DNA of 45,698 bases from the NCBI GenBank assembly GCA_037447655.1, contig JBBHKE010000156.1, positions 64,001 to 109,698 on the forward strand, given 5' to 3'. Positions 1 to 12,212 of this stretch are shown piece by piece. The stretch comes from Zygnema cylindricum. Taxonomy: Eukaryota; Streptophyta; Zygnematophyceae; Zygnematales; Zygnemataceae. Below the pieces are notes generated by a model that was not told where the DNA came from, ran no database searches, and saw only the letters and a list, made by a program, of their open reading frames with translations. Within the stretch, counting starts at the first letter, position 1. Each line of letters opens with the position of its first letter. The translations under genes were made by a program, and so were the position numbers.

Positions 1-32
1 ACCAATAATTTGCCGTTTTGCCAATATTGCAG

Positions 33-2593
33 ATACATTCGCAGGAATGTCATATTTGGCCCTTTTACTTGCCACAAAATCCCTCTTGTACTCTCATCCT
101 GCCCGACCTTTTAAGCTTATTTTTGTTCTCCTTCCTTTAGCAATTTCAACCTTTGTGGCGGTCTCTCGAGTAACCGATTACAAACACCATTGGGAAGACG
201 TTGTTGTGGGAAGCCTGTTAGGTGTGTCTATTTTTTTATTTTATTTTTGCTCATATGTACTCAGATGGTTTACCATCGTGCTTTCTTAATAAAGTCTTAA
301 TGAAGTAATAGTACTCATTACTAGATAAAAACACTTCCTTAAATTTTCACAAATTTATAGGCGTACTGCTCAACTTCAGTCCCCAGCCTGGCCTACTATG
401 CTACACTGCCCATCACTATTACTGTAGAGTTAATCTCTCTAGTATGAGTGTGTGTTTTTGACTTAAAATTGTAAATCAGTGTTAACAACACTACTTAGTT
501 AAGTGGCCCATGGTAGACCATGTCACGAAACATAAATTAGTGTAGTAAATTTTTAATTTACTAACTCCACTAGCGATGAGCAAATACTGAACTGAACTGA
601 ACTGAACTGAACTGCTAAAGCTAAGAAGAAATACAGCCGAGCCAGAGATGGATCAGTTTTTGTTTCTTGACTCGTCCATTCATGTCATTTTTTCTAACCT
701 GTGACTTCTAAATTGGTTTCAATCATAGATCGGTGATGGAACAAGGCAGTGTTCACCAGTTTTGTTTTTTGTTTTTTTTGTTTTTGCACTATTAGCAAGT
801 TTGATGTTCATCTTTTGTGTGATTGACTTATGTATTTGTTCTTCTGTGGCGTTTGGATGTCTCTGCAGGAATGGGTTTTGCTGTCTTAAGTTTTATTCAA
901 TTTCGTCCGCTTCCACTCTTTCCCTCAGGTAAATTTAAAACTCACCTGTTTTAGATAAGCATCAACAGTTTGGCACATTTTATGTAGTCTTCCTTTTCTT
1001 TTATTTAGTCTTACTTTTTCTTTTATTTAGTCCTACTTCTTCTTCTTTTTCTTTACTGTTATTATTGGGGCAATTACAATAAGCTTTCATGTTTTTCGTA
1101 TCGTGGAAAAATAGGAGAAGTCGACCTGATTTCATTTTCGCGATTAGAGTTCTCTCATATTTTTACCTCATTTTTTTCTTTTTGATCCTTTGTGGGGAGT
1201 TATTGCGGCTTTTCTTCGTTTTTTCCAAGCGGATAGGTGCTATGTGGTTGTGGTTTCGATATCTTTTGCTTGAATACGTGATTGTGTTATTTACCTTCTT
1301 GTGGATAACTTTCAGTTCATGCCTCAACCAGACTTCAAAGTTCTGTAGCAACGTCAAGCCCGTCCTTCCCTCCTGATGTTTTATTGACTAATGTTTTTCA
1401 TATTTATCATTATAAAGTTAAGATCCGTTGCTCCATCGTGGCTGTAAACTGGGATGTTTCGAGGTAGATTTTTGGGAATGAGGCAAATCTTTTTACCTTA
1501 AAAAAACCCAAAAAACCCTAAAATGTTGCTCTTGACCTGTTTTTGTTATCCGTTGTCAACTTGTTTTGTGAAATTTCGGCTTGTTATTCTGACATTTGGT
1601 CTTAAGATATGGTTGGGTATGTGGTCCAGAATTACCATACTCATCTCATCAACCGAGTGAAAATATCGTCTCTCGAGGATCGTTTCCGACAGATGAATCA
1701 CTTCCTGTCTCTCAGAATCCTGTGGAATCGAATCTCAATGGTATGTGATTTGAGTATATACACTCCCTATCAAGCCCCTAGTGGTTGTTGATTATTTACA
1801 ACAAAGTTAGATGCTGGGTAGTGATATAAGTAGTTACATTACACTTAGTACTTATTGCTAATGTTGGGTATCGAGGGCCCCTTGCCGATATTCGATATGT
1901 ACCGAAGTTTGGGTACCCGATAATCGATATATCGCTTCGATATATCGAGGAACTTAATATCGCGATATTTCTGTGATATGTCGGCCGATATCACGGTATA
2001 TTTCAATCGTGATATATCGAAGTGACGCTAGGTCATTTTTTTTTTCCAAAACCCCCACCCCACCCCACCCCCCCCCCCCCGGTGGCGCACGCTCTGTTTG
2101 GGGGGGGGGGGAGGGGGGGGTGGGGCGCACAAAGATTTTCCGTACTGGATCTAAACGGATACCCACCTTTTACCAAATATATCGCCTCTGACCCATCGAT
2201 AATCAATATATCGAATATCGAACTTATTGCGATATGATTTTACCTGACACCCAACATTACTTATTGCTAATTAATTTTGCCTATAAAGTGCAAAATGGCA
2301 TCTCTGACTCCTGCTGTTCCTTAAAGCGTTTGCGTTTTTTTTTCTGGTTAGGGAATCTTGTAGGAAATTCTTTTGCTCGACTGAAAAGAAATGCGAGCTC
2401 ACGAGAGGAGGTGGAAGTTGAAGAAATTATTCCTATCACTGATGATGAGATTCCTATGTTGCCATTGGACACACATCCACATGGTCGACCTCATAATCCG
2501 GCATATCCAACCTCAAACACATACCCTTCTCATATAGATATTGACGACAGTAATCAAAGCTTCGGCTCAATACTAAAAAGCCCATCATGTTGA
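33..2593 (+). CDS. Lipid phosphate phosphatase (PAP2 family), 3' part of gene
   Basis: Integral-membrane PAP2-family enzyme, known to dephosphorylate phosphatidic acid and related lipid phosphates. The 5' part lies outside the window. Exons that I can join in phase are 33-221, 869-928, 1693-1740 and 2364-2593 (stop TGA at 2591), giving 174 residues plus a split first codon. The first exon carries the family's third catalytic motif, SRVTDYKHHWEDVVVG (164-211), with the His of SRxxxxxHHxxD, between hydrophobic helices. The next exon continues the last helix and ends in a Pro-rich turn. The final exon gives a hydrophilic, acidic cytoplasmic tail of about 75 residues. Exon 1693-1740 is 48 nt and phase-neutral, so it could be skipped; it is the least certain exon. 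The SFAG-like residues before the first Met match the family, so 47 is not a real start. The family call is secure; the exact paralogue is not. Confidence 0.88.
585..616. repeat. Short tandem repeat, unit CTGAA
   Basis: About five to six copies of a 5-bp unit lie in the intron after the first visible phosphatase exon. It is simple microsatellite sequence with no visible function. Confidence 0.8.
1849..1860. repeat. Left target-site duplication of MITE-like element
   Basis: TACTTATTGCTA, identical to 2258-2269. Confidence 0.7.
1861..2257. mobile_element. MITE-like element in phosphatase intron
   Basis: A 397-bp non-coding element. Its ends form an inverted repeat: ATGTTGGGTATCG at the left, and at the right the reverse complement of ATGTTGGGTGTC. 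It is flanked by identical 12-bp copies of TACTTATTGCTA (1849-1860 and 2258-2269), which look like a target-site duplication. The interior is rich in GATATATCG palindromes. It also has a C-rich tract (about 2050-2081) facing a G-rich tract (about 2099-2124) that could fold back. A duplication of 9-12 bp is closest to Mutator-type elements, but the family is not established. The element lies wholly inside the intron 1741-2363 and does not touch the splice sites. Confidence 0.7.
2258..2269. repeat. Right target-site duplication of MITE-like element
   Basis: TACTTATTGCTA, identical to 1849-1860. Confidence 0.7.
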
Positions 2594-4831
2594 CGCATTA
2601 AGCTTTTTAGGCGATGAAGTGGTGCAAACCTTCTTGGTTAACGGTTTTTAACCTTAACTTTTGCTAGGAACATTTTAAGGATTTCCATACAGTTTAAACG
2701 TTTGGTCTCATCGAATGTATTAGAAAGTATACATAATAAGTACAGCAAGTATATTTTGTTCTTGCTTGATTTGTTCACACTCGAGGAATATTCCAATGCA
2801 GTGCATCTTAATACAAAAGCTTTAATCCTTAAAGTGTTATGTATTCGATTGTTTGTGTGGAGTTGAAGTTACAAGACGATGGTTTAAAGAAATAAGTACA
2901 TTTATTATCTCTAGGCAGCATTGTTTTTCACCCTTTGTTATTTCAATGTTAGTAAAAAGGTAAAAATAAGTTTAATTATAACTTTGTTGCAATAAGTGGT
3001 CATTATTTGGGAGTTTTAAGGACAGTTAGTTTTAAGGACAGTTAGTTTTAAGGGAAGGAGTAATCTCTGGGAACTTAATTTATTGTTACCTTTTTGAGTT
3101 AATGTTATTGTTGTCCAAGATTATATCTATCCGCACCAAACATATGATGACGGGTGGGTCTAAATCATGCAAATATTTTCTCTATGATTATGTTTAGTGG
3201 CATTGTTATAAGGAGACCGACTTGAGTAGTTATGTGCCAGTTTTGGAATTGGATTGGAATAGTTTTGTGTTTGTTAAGAATTCGTAGGACCATTTGAGTT
3301 TTACTTTGTTTCGGTTGCTTATTTTTGTTTGTGTTTTTTTGGTTGTTCATTTTATTGTCATTTGTTCTCGGCGATATGTTTGTTTCGTGAGTTTGCCTCG
3401 TGTTTCGAGTCACCTTTATTTTGATTTTTACTTTAACCATGTGCATAAGTGGTGTCTCGGCCCAGGTTCTTTTATAAAGATCTTCAGTTTAGAATGAATG
3501 AGTGAATGAGTTTCCTGGGCCAGTTGCATTACAGGGAATCCCGTTTTGCTTAGCTTTACATGTGAAAATCCCATAAAAAATGGACTGAAACTGCAAATGT
3601 ATCTTCGGAGTTGAAATTGCATAAAAGTGCTGGCGGCAGCTGCATATCAGAAAATTTGGAATTGGTTGCCAGCTCCCTAACTCAAAAAAGAAACTAAGCA
3701 ATCTGTGTACTCATTAGACAGCAAAAAAGAAGGGAAACGGGTTTGTGGGATTTCTGGCTGTGTTTTTGATCGAAAATGGGAAGAAAGCGCAACAACGTTC
3801 AACATGTCAAAAACTGCTATGACATGAGATGTATTCATGCATCCAACAAAAATGTCAAGGGAATTTTAACATATGCAACTGACCTGTTTACTTGAAAGCG
3901 CTACAAAATTGCTCAAAACTCAATAAATTTAGTGGAATTAAGTGTGTTCTAGGTCTTAAATAAACTAATGTCAGCATTGCCACAACCAAGTACACACTGA
4001 CGCTGCAAATTGTGTTATTAAATACACAACATGACAACTCAAAAAAAAATAGAAGTCCAATCTTGGTGAGGCTTACCATCGTCCGACTTAATAAAGGTTG
4101 TTACAGATATAACAAGATCTTACGACATTACAGAAAAAAGAGTCTCTTTACACAAATTGACCCAATGCCACTATCAATAACATCACTCCTGGGCAATAAA
4201 TAGAGAGCAACACACATTTACATATTCCACTGCTTTCACAATTAAGGACAATTGAAATTCCAAACACATTGCACAATACACAAATGGAAACGCTGTACAA
4301 CGCTCCAGTCACTTCTTCCAGTGGGATTGTGTATTGATAAGCGATCAGTACATCAACTTCGTTGACTTTCTTATTTGCCCAGAGAACTACTGGGATCGAT
4401 TGCTACCACCAACTGTGCCTCATGCACTATTTCCTATTCACCAGCACCACTAAATCTGCCAATGATTCATCTTCTACCTTCAATACAAGCATCAATGCAA
4501 GGTATTTACAAAGAAAACGCAAAAAAATTACTTCTACAAAAAGGCCAAACTATAATTACTCGCCGGCGTGCTTGGACATCAAGATCCTCTTCTGACTTGA
4601 TCCGTGGTAAAGCAATGTTTCTAACAAAATGAGACAACGGTAGAGTAAGCGGCTTCAAAATCAGCCCAAAATGCCTAATGGAAAATGGTTGCGGGTTCAT
4701 GCGAGACGCACCTAACGAGGTGTGTCTGCACACGGTTCTACTTTGAAAAATAAGATTTCGAAAAATGGGACTTTTAAAGAAGGAGACCACGGGAGCAATT
4801 GATTTTAAAAAAGCAAGAATGGTACATTTCG
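2594..4831. other. Convergent 3' regions of the two genes
   Basis: No protein-coding gene is supported here. The interval holds the 3' UTR of the plus-strand phosphatase and the 3' UTR of the minus-strand zinc-ribbon gene, which converge. A short 17-bp tandem duplication (GGACAGTTAGTTTTAA twice) lies near 3021-3054. I could not place either poly(A) site with confidence. Confidence 0.5.
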
Positions 4832-7800
4832 CTAGACTCCTGGTCGTTTCATACCACACTCAGAGCAAAATTTTGAAGAATCGCGTGAATAAGGCGTCCC
4901 ACACTCGTCACAAAATTTTGCTGGACCTGTTGACTGCCACACCCAGATATTTCCGCAGAAAGACGTCAGCAAAAAATTAATACAACAGCAATACAATAAA
5001 CGCAAGAAAGGAAAGACCTAAGACAAGGGACAGCAACAAAGCAAGGTAGTCTGTTTCTTGGATTATGCAAGGAAATTGAAAATATAAAAAAAAATCGCCT
5101 ACAGAAATCAGAAATCGCCCATGGTATGACTGTTGCAAAATACCAATTAGAATAATTGGCTTGCAATACTTCAACACTTAAAACAGACAAAACCAAAAAA
5201 AATACGACAACACAAATTAGAACCAGATACCTTTTACCATAAGACATGTAGGTTGGCGACAACCATAACCACGTGACGGACATACCTAGAGGCATCTCAC
5301 GTTTACTGGCCTCAAAACCTAATCGCAGTTTAAGGCCACTCATGAAAAGACCAGGGACCAGACAGGTTAACGGTTTACCAAAGAACCCAAACAATTTGGG
5401 GCACATTTTACAACCCCAAATGAGGCCACAAACATTGAGAGAACAGAAAAACAACACAAAAAAAGACTCAAGAAAGCCCTTGACGAGATCTATAATGTGG
5501 TGGAGAGGAAAGAGGGAGAAAACGTCAAGATAAAGAAAGGCCATATCGTGCAACTCAACCTTGTCTGTCAGGACCCGTGAGGTGAAAAACGATCGCGCCC
5601 CGGTAGGGAATTTAGGCCGCCACAACCCGGAAATAGTGTTTACGCTTTGCTGAATGCAAACCGGAATTGGCACGTGCAGAACTTTTTTCGCACATTAGTG
5701 ACCAGAGTACTTTCAAAGGGGCACTTTCTTTTTCGAAAAAATATCACATTTTATCAACCATGTTTCTTTCCTCAACCAGTCTACTAATGATTTACTGAAC
5801 AAGCAGTTCGGATATACCTCGTTTACATCTTAGTTAATTAAGAGTGAGACACCATGTCCAAAAAGGCCATGGACTGATTTATTTTCAGCAGTTTCGCACT
5901 AATATAGAACCAGTTTTTTCTGGAAAAAAAAAATGACATTTATTTCGGGCAGGCCCACTTGGTCGATGTCGGCACAACACAATACTGACGCTGCAAATTG
6001 GGAGAGCTGTATGTGACAAGTAATAAGCCTAAGTAATTTTGATATTGAAAGCCTGGAAAAGATACAAAAGTTCCTTTTTCAAGACAGAACAAAGAGACAT
6101 AGATAGGACCTGTCGTAAGATGGTAAAAAGAAGAATGATGTACCTGTGAAGCCATTAATGCTGCCATATGACCAGGAGACTGCATCACAGGTCGTCCCAC
6201 ATGAGTGGTAGCCATGGGCCCATGTTGTTGATGTGTGTGAGGGCCCTGATGATGTTGAGTGTGTTGATGAGCTGATGAGACCGACATCCCAGGAGGTAAC
6301 TGCAAACAAAATCATCCCATGACCCACTTGTCAAAAACTATCACATATCTGTCCTCCCCATCAACAGATCTGAATTAAGTCACAGTGGACCCATACAGGT
6401 TTCCGGATGTATAGTTTGTACGCCAAATGAAAAAAAAAGTTTCACATGTCATTCTGACTTCTAACTAACTAAGCTAAGAAACAATGCACCCACTGCATTA
6501 ACATCATGAAAGACATGGAACCCGGCTAAATGTGCTCAAAAACGTACTAACGATCAAGTTCCAAATGATATTGTCACACAGAGATGCGAAGGAAGATAGA
6601 TAACAAAAAGCCTGTTGGTCCTCTGATTTCTATGAAACCTTTCAATACAACCAGCTAGGAAGTCCAAGAAAGCGAACACTGGTGAGAATGACCAATAACA
6701 AAAACTTAGGAGACAGACGACATCACACAACAATCATCCACGTTTTCTGCAACATAATAAAGTGTCACAAAAAGGACTACAAATATGATATAAAATAAAG
6801 TTTCAGATTTAGAAGCAGCAAACAAATTCAGAGCAATTTATAACACATCTGAAGAAGCTCAAATTCGCATTAATAAGCCATAACCTCCTTAAGGATAATA
6901 CATTATTCGCCACAATTGCCAAAGACTTCGATCAAACCATAAATACTCTCGCAGGCCTCCCTCGTCACCAATGAATCCTCAAGCATGGTTGTGGACAAAC
7001 GAAGAGTTAAAACAAGAGACACAAATCTAGTGACAAGTAGCATCCGTAAATATGGCACCATATTGGCAAACAAAATAAAGGCTTTCACTCTGTCCCCTAA
7101 GATGAGAAGCAAAAGGTGTACTTACTAACACGTATACATGTGCATATACTACAAACACTGTACTATAGGGAATGGAGAAAGTACCAAAGTCAATAATTTC
7201 GTCCACTAAAAATGTGTAGCAAATTGTACTTGTGAACATACAGTACAGTTACACTGTGAATCGTAATTAGCGTTAATTATTTTTTCGCCACTGAAAACAT
7301 ATTTTCTCCGTACACATTTGTCCAATTTTCAATTTAAGACCACCACTCGTAAGCTGAAAATATTACCTTACAATCGCAACCGTCAGATCCACAATCCGAC
7401 AAGTGTGTACGGAGAAAAGATGTTTTAAGAGACGAAAAAAACATTAACGCTAATAGCGATTCACGGTGTACTATACCTTCATATGCGAATATAACGACAT
7501 TCTACATGCACTAGCCTGATGTTTCCCACCATCTTAGATCTATTATTCCCCAAATAATGTGGTGTGTATGATCACACGCTACACCATGCATCTTAACACA
7601 TCTCACCATGTGGGACATTTGAAGAGAACTTGCAGTCGCTGGTCTCCGTGTTTTTGTCCGAGCAGAGTAAAATTTGTAATCTCTTGGATAAATCTCCACT
7701 TCATGGCGTCCAGTTATCCTTCTGAACCTGTGAAAAAAAAGCAAATACACTCTCCGCACAAAAAAAATCAAAACAGATGCTATTTGAAACAGGGAAAACG

Positions 7801-10800
7801 TATAAATCTCCAAAAACACTTCTAGTCCATAACTGAGACAGAAGTTGTTTGCATAGTTCAACTTATAATGGAAAAGAACAATTCCAGTGAGAGCACATAC
7901 AGCCTGGAAGCTCGTGACACAAAATTAACATGACCAAAACCAATTGAAGGGGTCGAGGCAACAATCTTGTTGGACATGGTAAAGTACATAAGGAGAAGCT
8001 TCATGTTTAAGAGCCTTGCCAGGTTTGCATTACTATATACATTCCAGAAGATAGTCCCTCGCTTCTGATTTAATGAGCTTGCAGTGACCTCACTCGCCTA
8101 CAACCTGTCATAACTACTCAGAGGAATTACAGTGCCTTATCCCAAAAGTAAAAAAATTATGGTGTCTAACAACAAATAAAAGACAATTCAAGACAGGTAC
8201 TTATCTTCCATCTACAACTATCGCCAGCTGTCACATTCAGCATAATTAAACTTTCCTGTAAACCATAGTATTATTGCCTAGAACTACCAAATACAGCTAT
8301 TAAAAACTCCTGAGGGCCCAAATGCTACACAAAGGTGATTCGCAAACATAGACTTCATCGGAAGGAAATTGATGCTCACCATTCAGCATCTTCTGGGCAC
8401 ATGGTGGTGGGCCTCTCCAGGAGTTCTAATCCATGTACGACAATAAAGCGAACTCGTTTCTCATCTCCAGTCACCAGGGATGGGAACTTCGCTCGAGCTT
8501 CAAGAGCAGATGCCATCTCTCGTCGCTTAAATGAAGTAACATTCCCTGCAAAGAAGGCCAAAGAGTACAATTGAACAGAAAGAGTCAGAACCAGTTCAAA
8601 TGGTCCACCTCCGAGTTTCATAGCAGTGATGATGGGAGGGATGTTCAAGTCAAAATGATGTCAAAAGAGAATAATTCATGGAATTGAAGACTGTAGGGGT
8701 TACTAGAATAATTTTGGATTTACATAGCTGGTCCCTGGAAAGAATAACTTTTTTTAAGAATAAACGTTTACGTGATGTTGCAATTGTACTATTTTCAGTT
8801 ACTGCACCAACAACTTAGACTGTAGCCGTTAATGAACAAAAAATGTAAGAGGTTCTTTTCGGCTGCTGCGCACACAATCGTCAAATGCAATAACACATTT
8901 GCAACTCTCAAAAGCTCCAGTGGAATCTTCTGCGTCACTTCAACCAGAAAAGAACTCAAGAATACTTTGTTCATTAACAGCTACAACCTCGCTAGGATGC
9001 AACAGTAACGGCACGCGTCATCTTCCTCCAACTCCCAAAGCAAACTGCAACATAGCACGCAAGAATAACAGCCACCATAGCAGGAAAATGAGATGAAGAA
9101 AATCGCAGTTTGAAGACCCATACTATCACAGAAAGAAATTATGCAGTTACGCACCGCTACATGGACTTCTTGTCAGTCCATGATTTAATACCAACACTTC
9201 ATTACCTGATTTTGGGTATTTTTCAACAAGCCGTCGGTACAAGCCTCCAGCCGCCTCTAATGCAAGCCCCATAGACTTTCCTTGGAGACCTTCAGTTTCT
9301 GACATTCGCGCATTGATTTCTCCAACCAAAGTCTCGTACATGTTTGCAACATAAATCAGGGGCAGAAGATATTGGGGGTCTCCTTCATATGCAGCTTTTG
9401 AATTCATCTGTGCCCTTGAAGGAAACAATTCACCAATATTGGGATCAACACCTACTTCGAAAAAAAAAAAAAATCATTTTTTTCAGTTTTTTGATGCTGA
9501 AGGGGACCCAATTATACTCAAACTCTCTCCGTGAGAATTAATGTTGTTTTTTTTTTAAGCTTTGGTTGTCATGGTCTCAAAAAAAAAGAACTACTCACAA
9601 TCAACGTTGCCAACCTAAAGCATATTCAACAAGAAAGTCCTTGATTGTTCGTCAAATCAAACATACTAAATAACACCTCTCACTTTGCATAGGCATATTT
9701 TAACAAATATCCACACTATGGCACAGTATACGACCATGGATGCCAAATTTGCAAATCAAAAAACTGCAACATGAAAAGAACTTGGAGATGAGTTCAATTA
9801 GTCAGCATGACATCCTTCCTTCTAGCCATACGAAGATTTATTGAAACTCCAAAGTTGATATTAAACAAGGGAGGGAAGAAAACAAGCACATGCAGAAAAG
9901 AGGCACAGGTCATATATGAGCCTATGTATATGAGTAGCAAAGATTCAAAAGCCGGACCTGCAAATCAAAAACTTGCTAATCACTTGGCCCATGCCAGCTA
10001 TCCAGCAGCTTACCTCTTTTAGCTTTCTTTTCTTTATTTTTTCATTGTGCTTGAGAGGAGGCTGGTCTTGTACGGGCACAATATGGTAAGTAATGAAATG
10101 GTCCACCAGGAGGTGCAGGAAACGAACCCTTGCAGCTTCTATAGGCAATATATCTGTACCAAAAACATTGGCAATCACAACTTTAAAAGCAATTAAGGAC
10201 AGGGGGAGTTGCAATAAAACAAGGGAAAGCATATTCAAACCAAACAGTGTACCTATCCTTTTTATTTTACACCTGCTAAAAATTAGAAAGAGACTGAAAG
10301 AAATTAAACAATGTCGGACGACATGATAAGATTGTCGTTAAACATTCATAAAATCGACTGGTGCACTAAAGTTGTGGAGGTATCTTCAAAGAAGACATCC
10401 TCAAGATCCAATTTCACTCCTCGACACCCATCAACTGCCGGCACTCATATTTTCTCACACGTACGTCAGTTCTACTCCTTAATAATAAATAAATAAACCT
10501 AAAAAAAATACAAAAAAATCAGACTGTTGTTCAGTGGGGGAGCATGTACAGGACAATGACCACCACCACTCACAACAATCACAAACATCCGGGTGGTTGA
10601 CCCACAAAATTGTTGTTGCCGACATCAAAACCATTTGGTTAACATTGAACATTAGACCATTATCAGGACTTTCAGTTCGAATTTGCTTTCTGGGTCACGA
10701 CCCATCACCACAACTTCTAACGGCCCCAAAATTAACACAAAGACGGCTTCAGACCATCAAATTTGCCATTCAGCAACAGTTTGAGCCAGACGGTGATTTG

Positions 10801-12212
10801 GCATACCATGTATACTAAGTGTTCCATATAAATTCTGTTGCTGATCCTCATGATCGTCTAAATGACCATCTTCACTTCCGACAGATTGTAGAGCCAGCCC
10901 TTGATCATATTCTTGTGGCACACCTTCACTCAAGTTTGAGTCTTCCATTCCCTGTTCAAAAATACCCATGCAAAGAAGTCTATAGCCAACATTCATGGAC
11001 CATGGCCAACGACAAAGCAAAGATACAAATGGTTTGACAGACATCTGCCTCCACTCAACAAGCAAGTAACACTAGATCATAAAAAAGTGACAAATGAGTA
11101 TTATCATTCTGGTGCAGTCTCACCACAAGAATATGCAGCACTCTACAAGGTTCCTTCCCCGCAAGATACATGTAAGGCAAACAGACAAGTTTCGTCCATG
11201 CTTCCAATTGACCAATTTGTCCATCAGAAATAGGCATATAATTTCTTCAGAGATGAATGAGGGATGAAAATAATTTTGAATATGTTAAGACAAGCCAAAA
11301 TTTTGAAGTCCCCTGCGGAATATGAATACTCTTAGTTCTTAATGGGCGATACCAAGAGGAGCCTTCCGCTTGACCTCAAAGTTGATCTACATTGCTTGGA
11401 GTAATTCAATTCAATTAGACAACTAACAAAATAGGAGCTTGTGCACCACCAGCTTCCAGCCGAGCTGAGCACTAATAAATCATAAAAATCATTATCAAAC
11501 CTCATTCAAAAGGATAAATTTGTATTCGATGCTCCTAAACAGACATATACGTGCTGACATAACAGACAGTCACACCTAACTTGTGTCTCGAAAAAAGACT
11601 AAACCAGATCATTGTTACACTCGACACGAGAACTACAACCAGCTATAGTAATTCAGAACAGCCTCCGGTCATTTGGATGCAATTCAATCAAGCATCTAAT
11701 CATCCTAATTTGCAAACATCGTCATTGTTGTTCCCGGAACCCATAAAAACAATACGTGACTTAACCATCCATACCTGAAGGCCATCTCCACTTTGAGAGT
11801 TCTGCCGCAGCTCTGCTTGCATTGACCCCGACAAACCTCCTTGCTGCATCCTCCCTTGCGCCATTCCTCCTTGCATACCATTTTGCAAGCCATTCTGCAT
11901 AGAACCTTGCATAGATCCCTGCATATTGTTCTGAATCGCATTCTGCATGGACTCCTGCAGACTGTTTTGTAAACTGCCCTGCATGGAGCTCTGCATGCCA
12001 TTCTGAATGCTTCCTCCGGTCATTGCTGCTTGCATGCCACCCTGCATTCCTGACAGTCCATGCACGGATTGTTGAACTGACTGTACTGATTGTACGGACT
12101 GCAAGCCCGGACGTTTCATCTCTTGAAGCCCGTGGACTCCCAAGCCGTGGTGCTGCTCGAGAGAGTGATGCTCTACAAGGTTGGGACCGGGCGGCATATT
12201 GTATGCCGCCAT
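4832..12212 (-). CDS. Plant-type protein with C-terminal double-CxxC zinc ribbon
   Basis: Nine-exon gene. In minus order the exons are 12212-11775, 10951-10807, 10153-10014, 9614-9599, 9451-9206, 8545-8380, 7727-7607, 6299-6144 and 4933-4832. All GT-AG junctions keep phase, giving 509 aa. The start ATG (12212) is the first in frame. Residues 35-146 are Met/Gln repeats. About 190-424 is a conserved basic and helical core; 425-476 is His/Gln-rich. The C-terminus has CDEC and CSEC (Cys 484, 487, 499, 502), a rubredoxin-like zinc ribbon ending in KRPGV. I recognise this architecture as a conserved plant protein. From memory only, it may match the plant-specific SWI/SNF-associated (PSA) proteins; a nuclear role would be inference. 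The 16-nt exon 9599-9614 is the least certain part. It is needed to bridge a phase-0 donor and a phase-1 acceptor. Confidence 0.85.
5878..5883 (-). promoter_or_regulatory. Candidate poly(A) signal AATAAA
   Basis: AATAAA on the minus strand, 57 nt beyond the stop of the possible alternative last exon. Confidence 0.35.
5940..5990 (-). other. Possible alternative last exon of the zinc-ribbon gene
   Basis: After a good acceptor (TTTGCAG), a phase-0 segment of 16 codons plus a stop could be joined to the donor at 6144. This would replace the zinc ribbon with an unrelated tail. An AATAAA signal lies on the minus strand at 5883-5878, about 60 nt beyond the stop. The normal last exon 4933-4832 encodes the conserved zinc ribbon, so this would be a minor isoform if it is used at all. 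Confidence 0.35.
9599..9614 (-). other. 16-nt micro-exon
   Basis: It is bounded by TTTAG and GTGAGT. It adds five codons and one base (VGNVD plus the first base of the next codon), converting phase 0 to phase 1 as the flanking exons require. No other segment I tried between 9452 and 10013 satisfied the phase. Confidence 0.5.

Noticed and set aside
1089-1376. 95-codon plus-strand open frame between phosphatase exons
   Set aside because: It is T-rich intronic sequence with no domain, and exon phases on both sides fit without it.
10757-10806. Extension of the exon beyond 10807 (MPNHRLAQTVAEWQI)
   Set aside because: It runs into a stop. The GT donor after 10807 gives the phase needed for the next exon, so this is intron.
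11055-11237. Minus-strand 60-codon frame as an extra exon of the zinc-ribbon gene
   Set aside because: The flanking exons join in phase without it, and I found no good acceptor. It cannot be excluded without cDNA.
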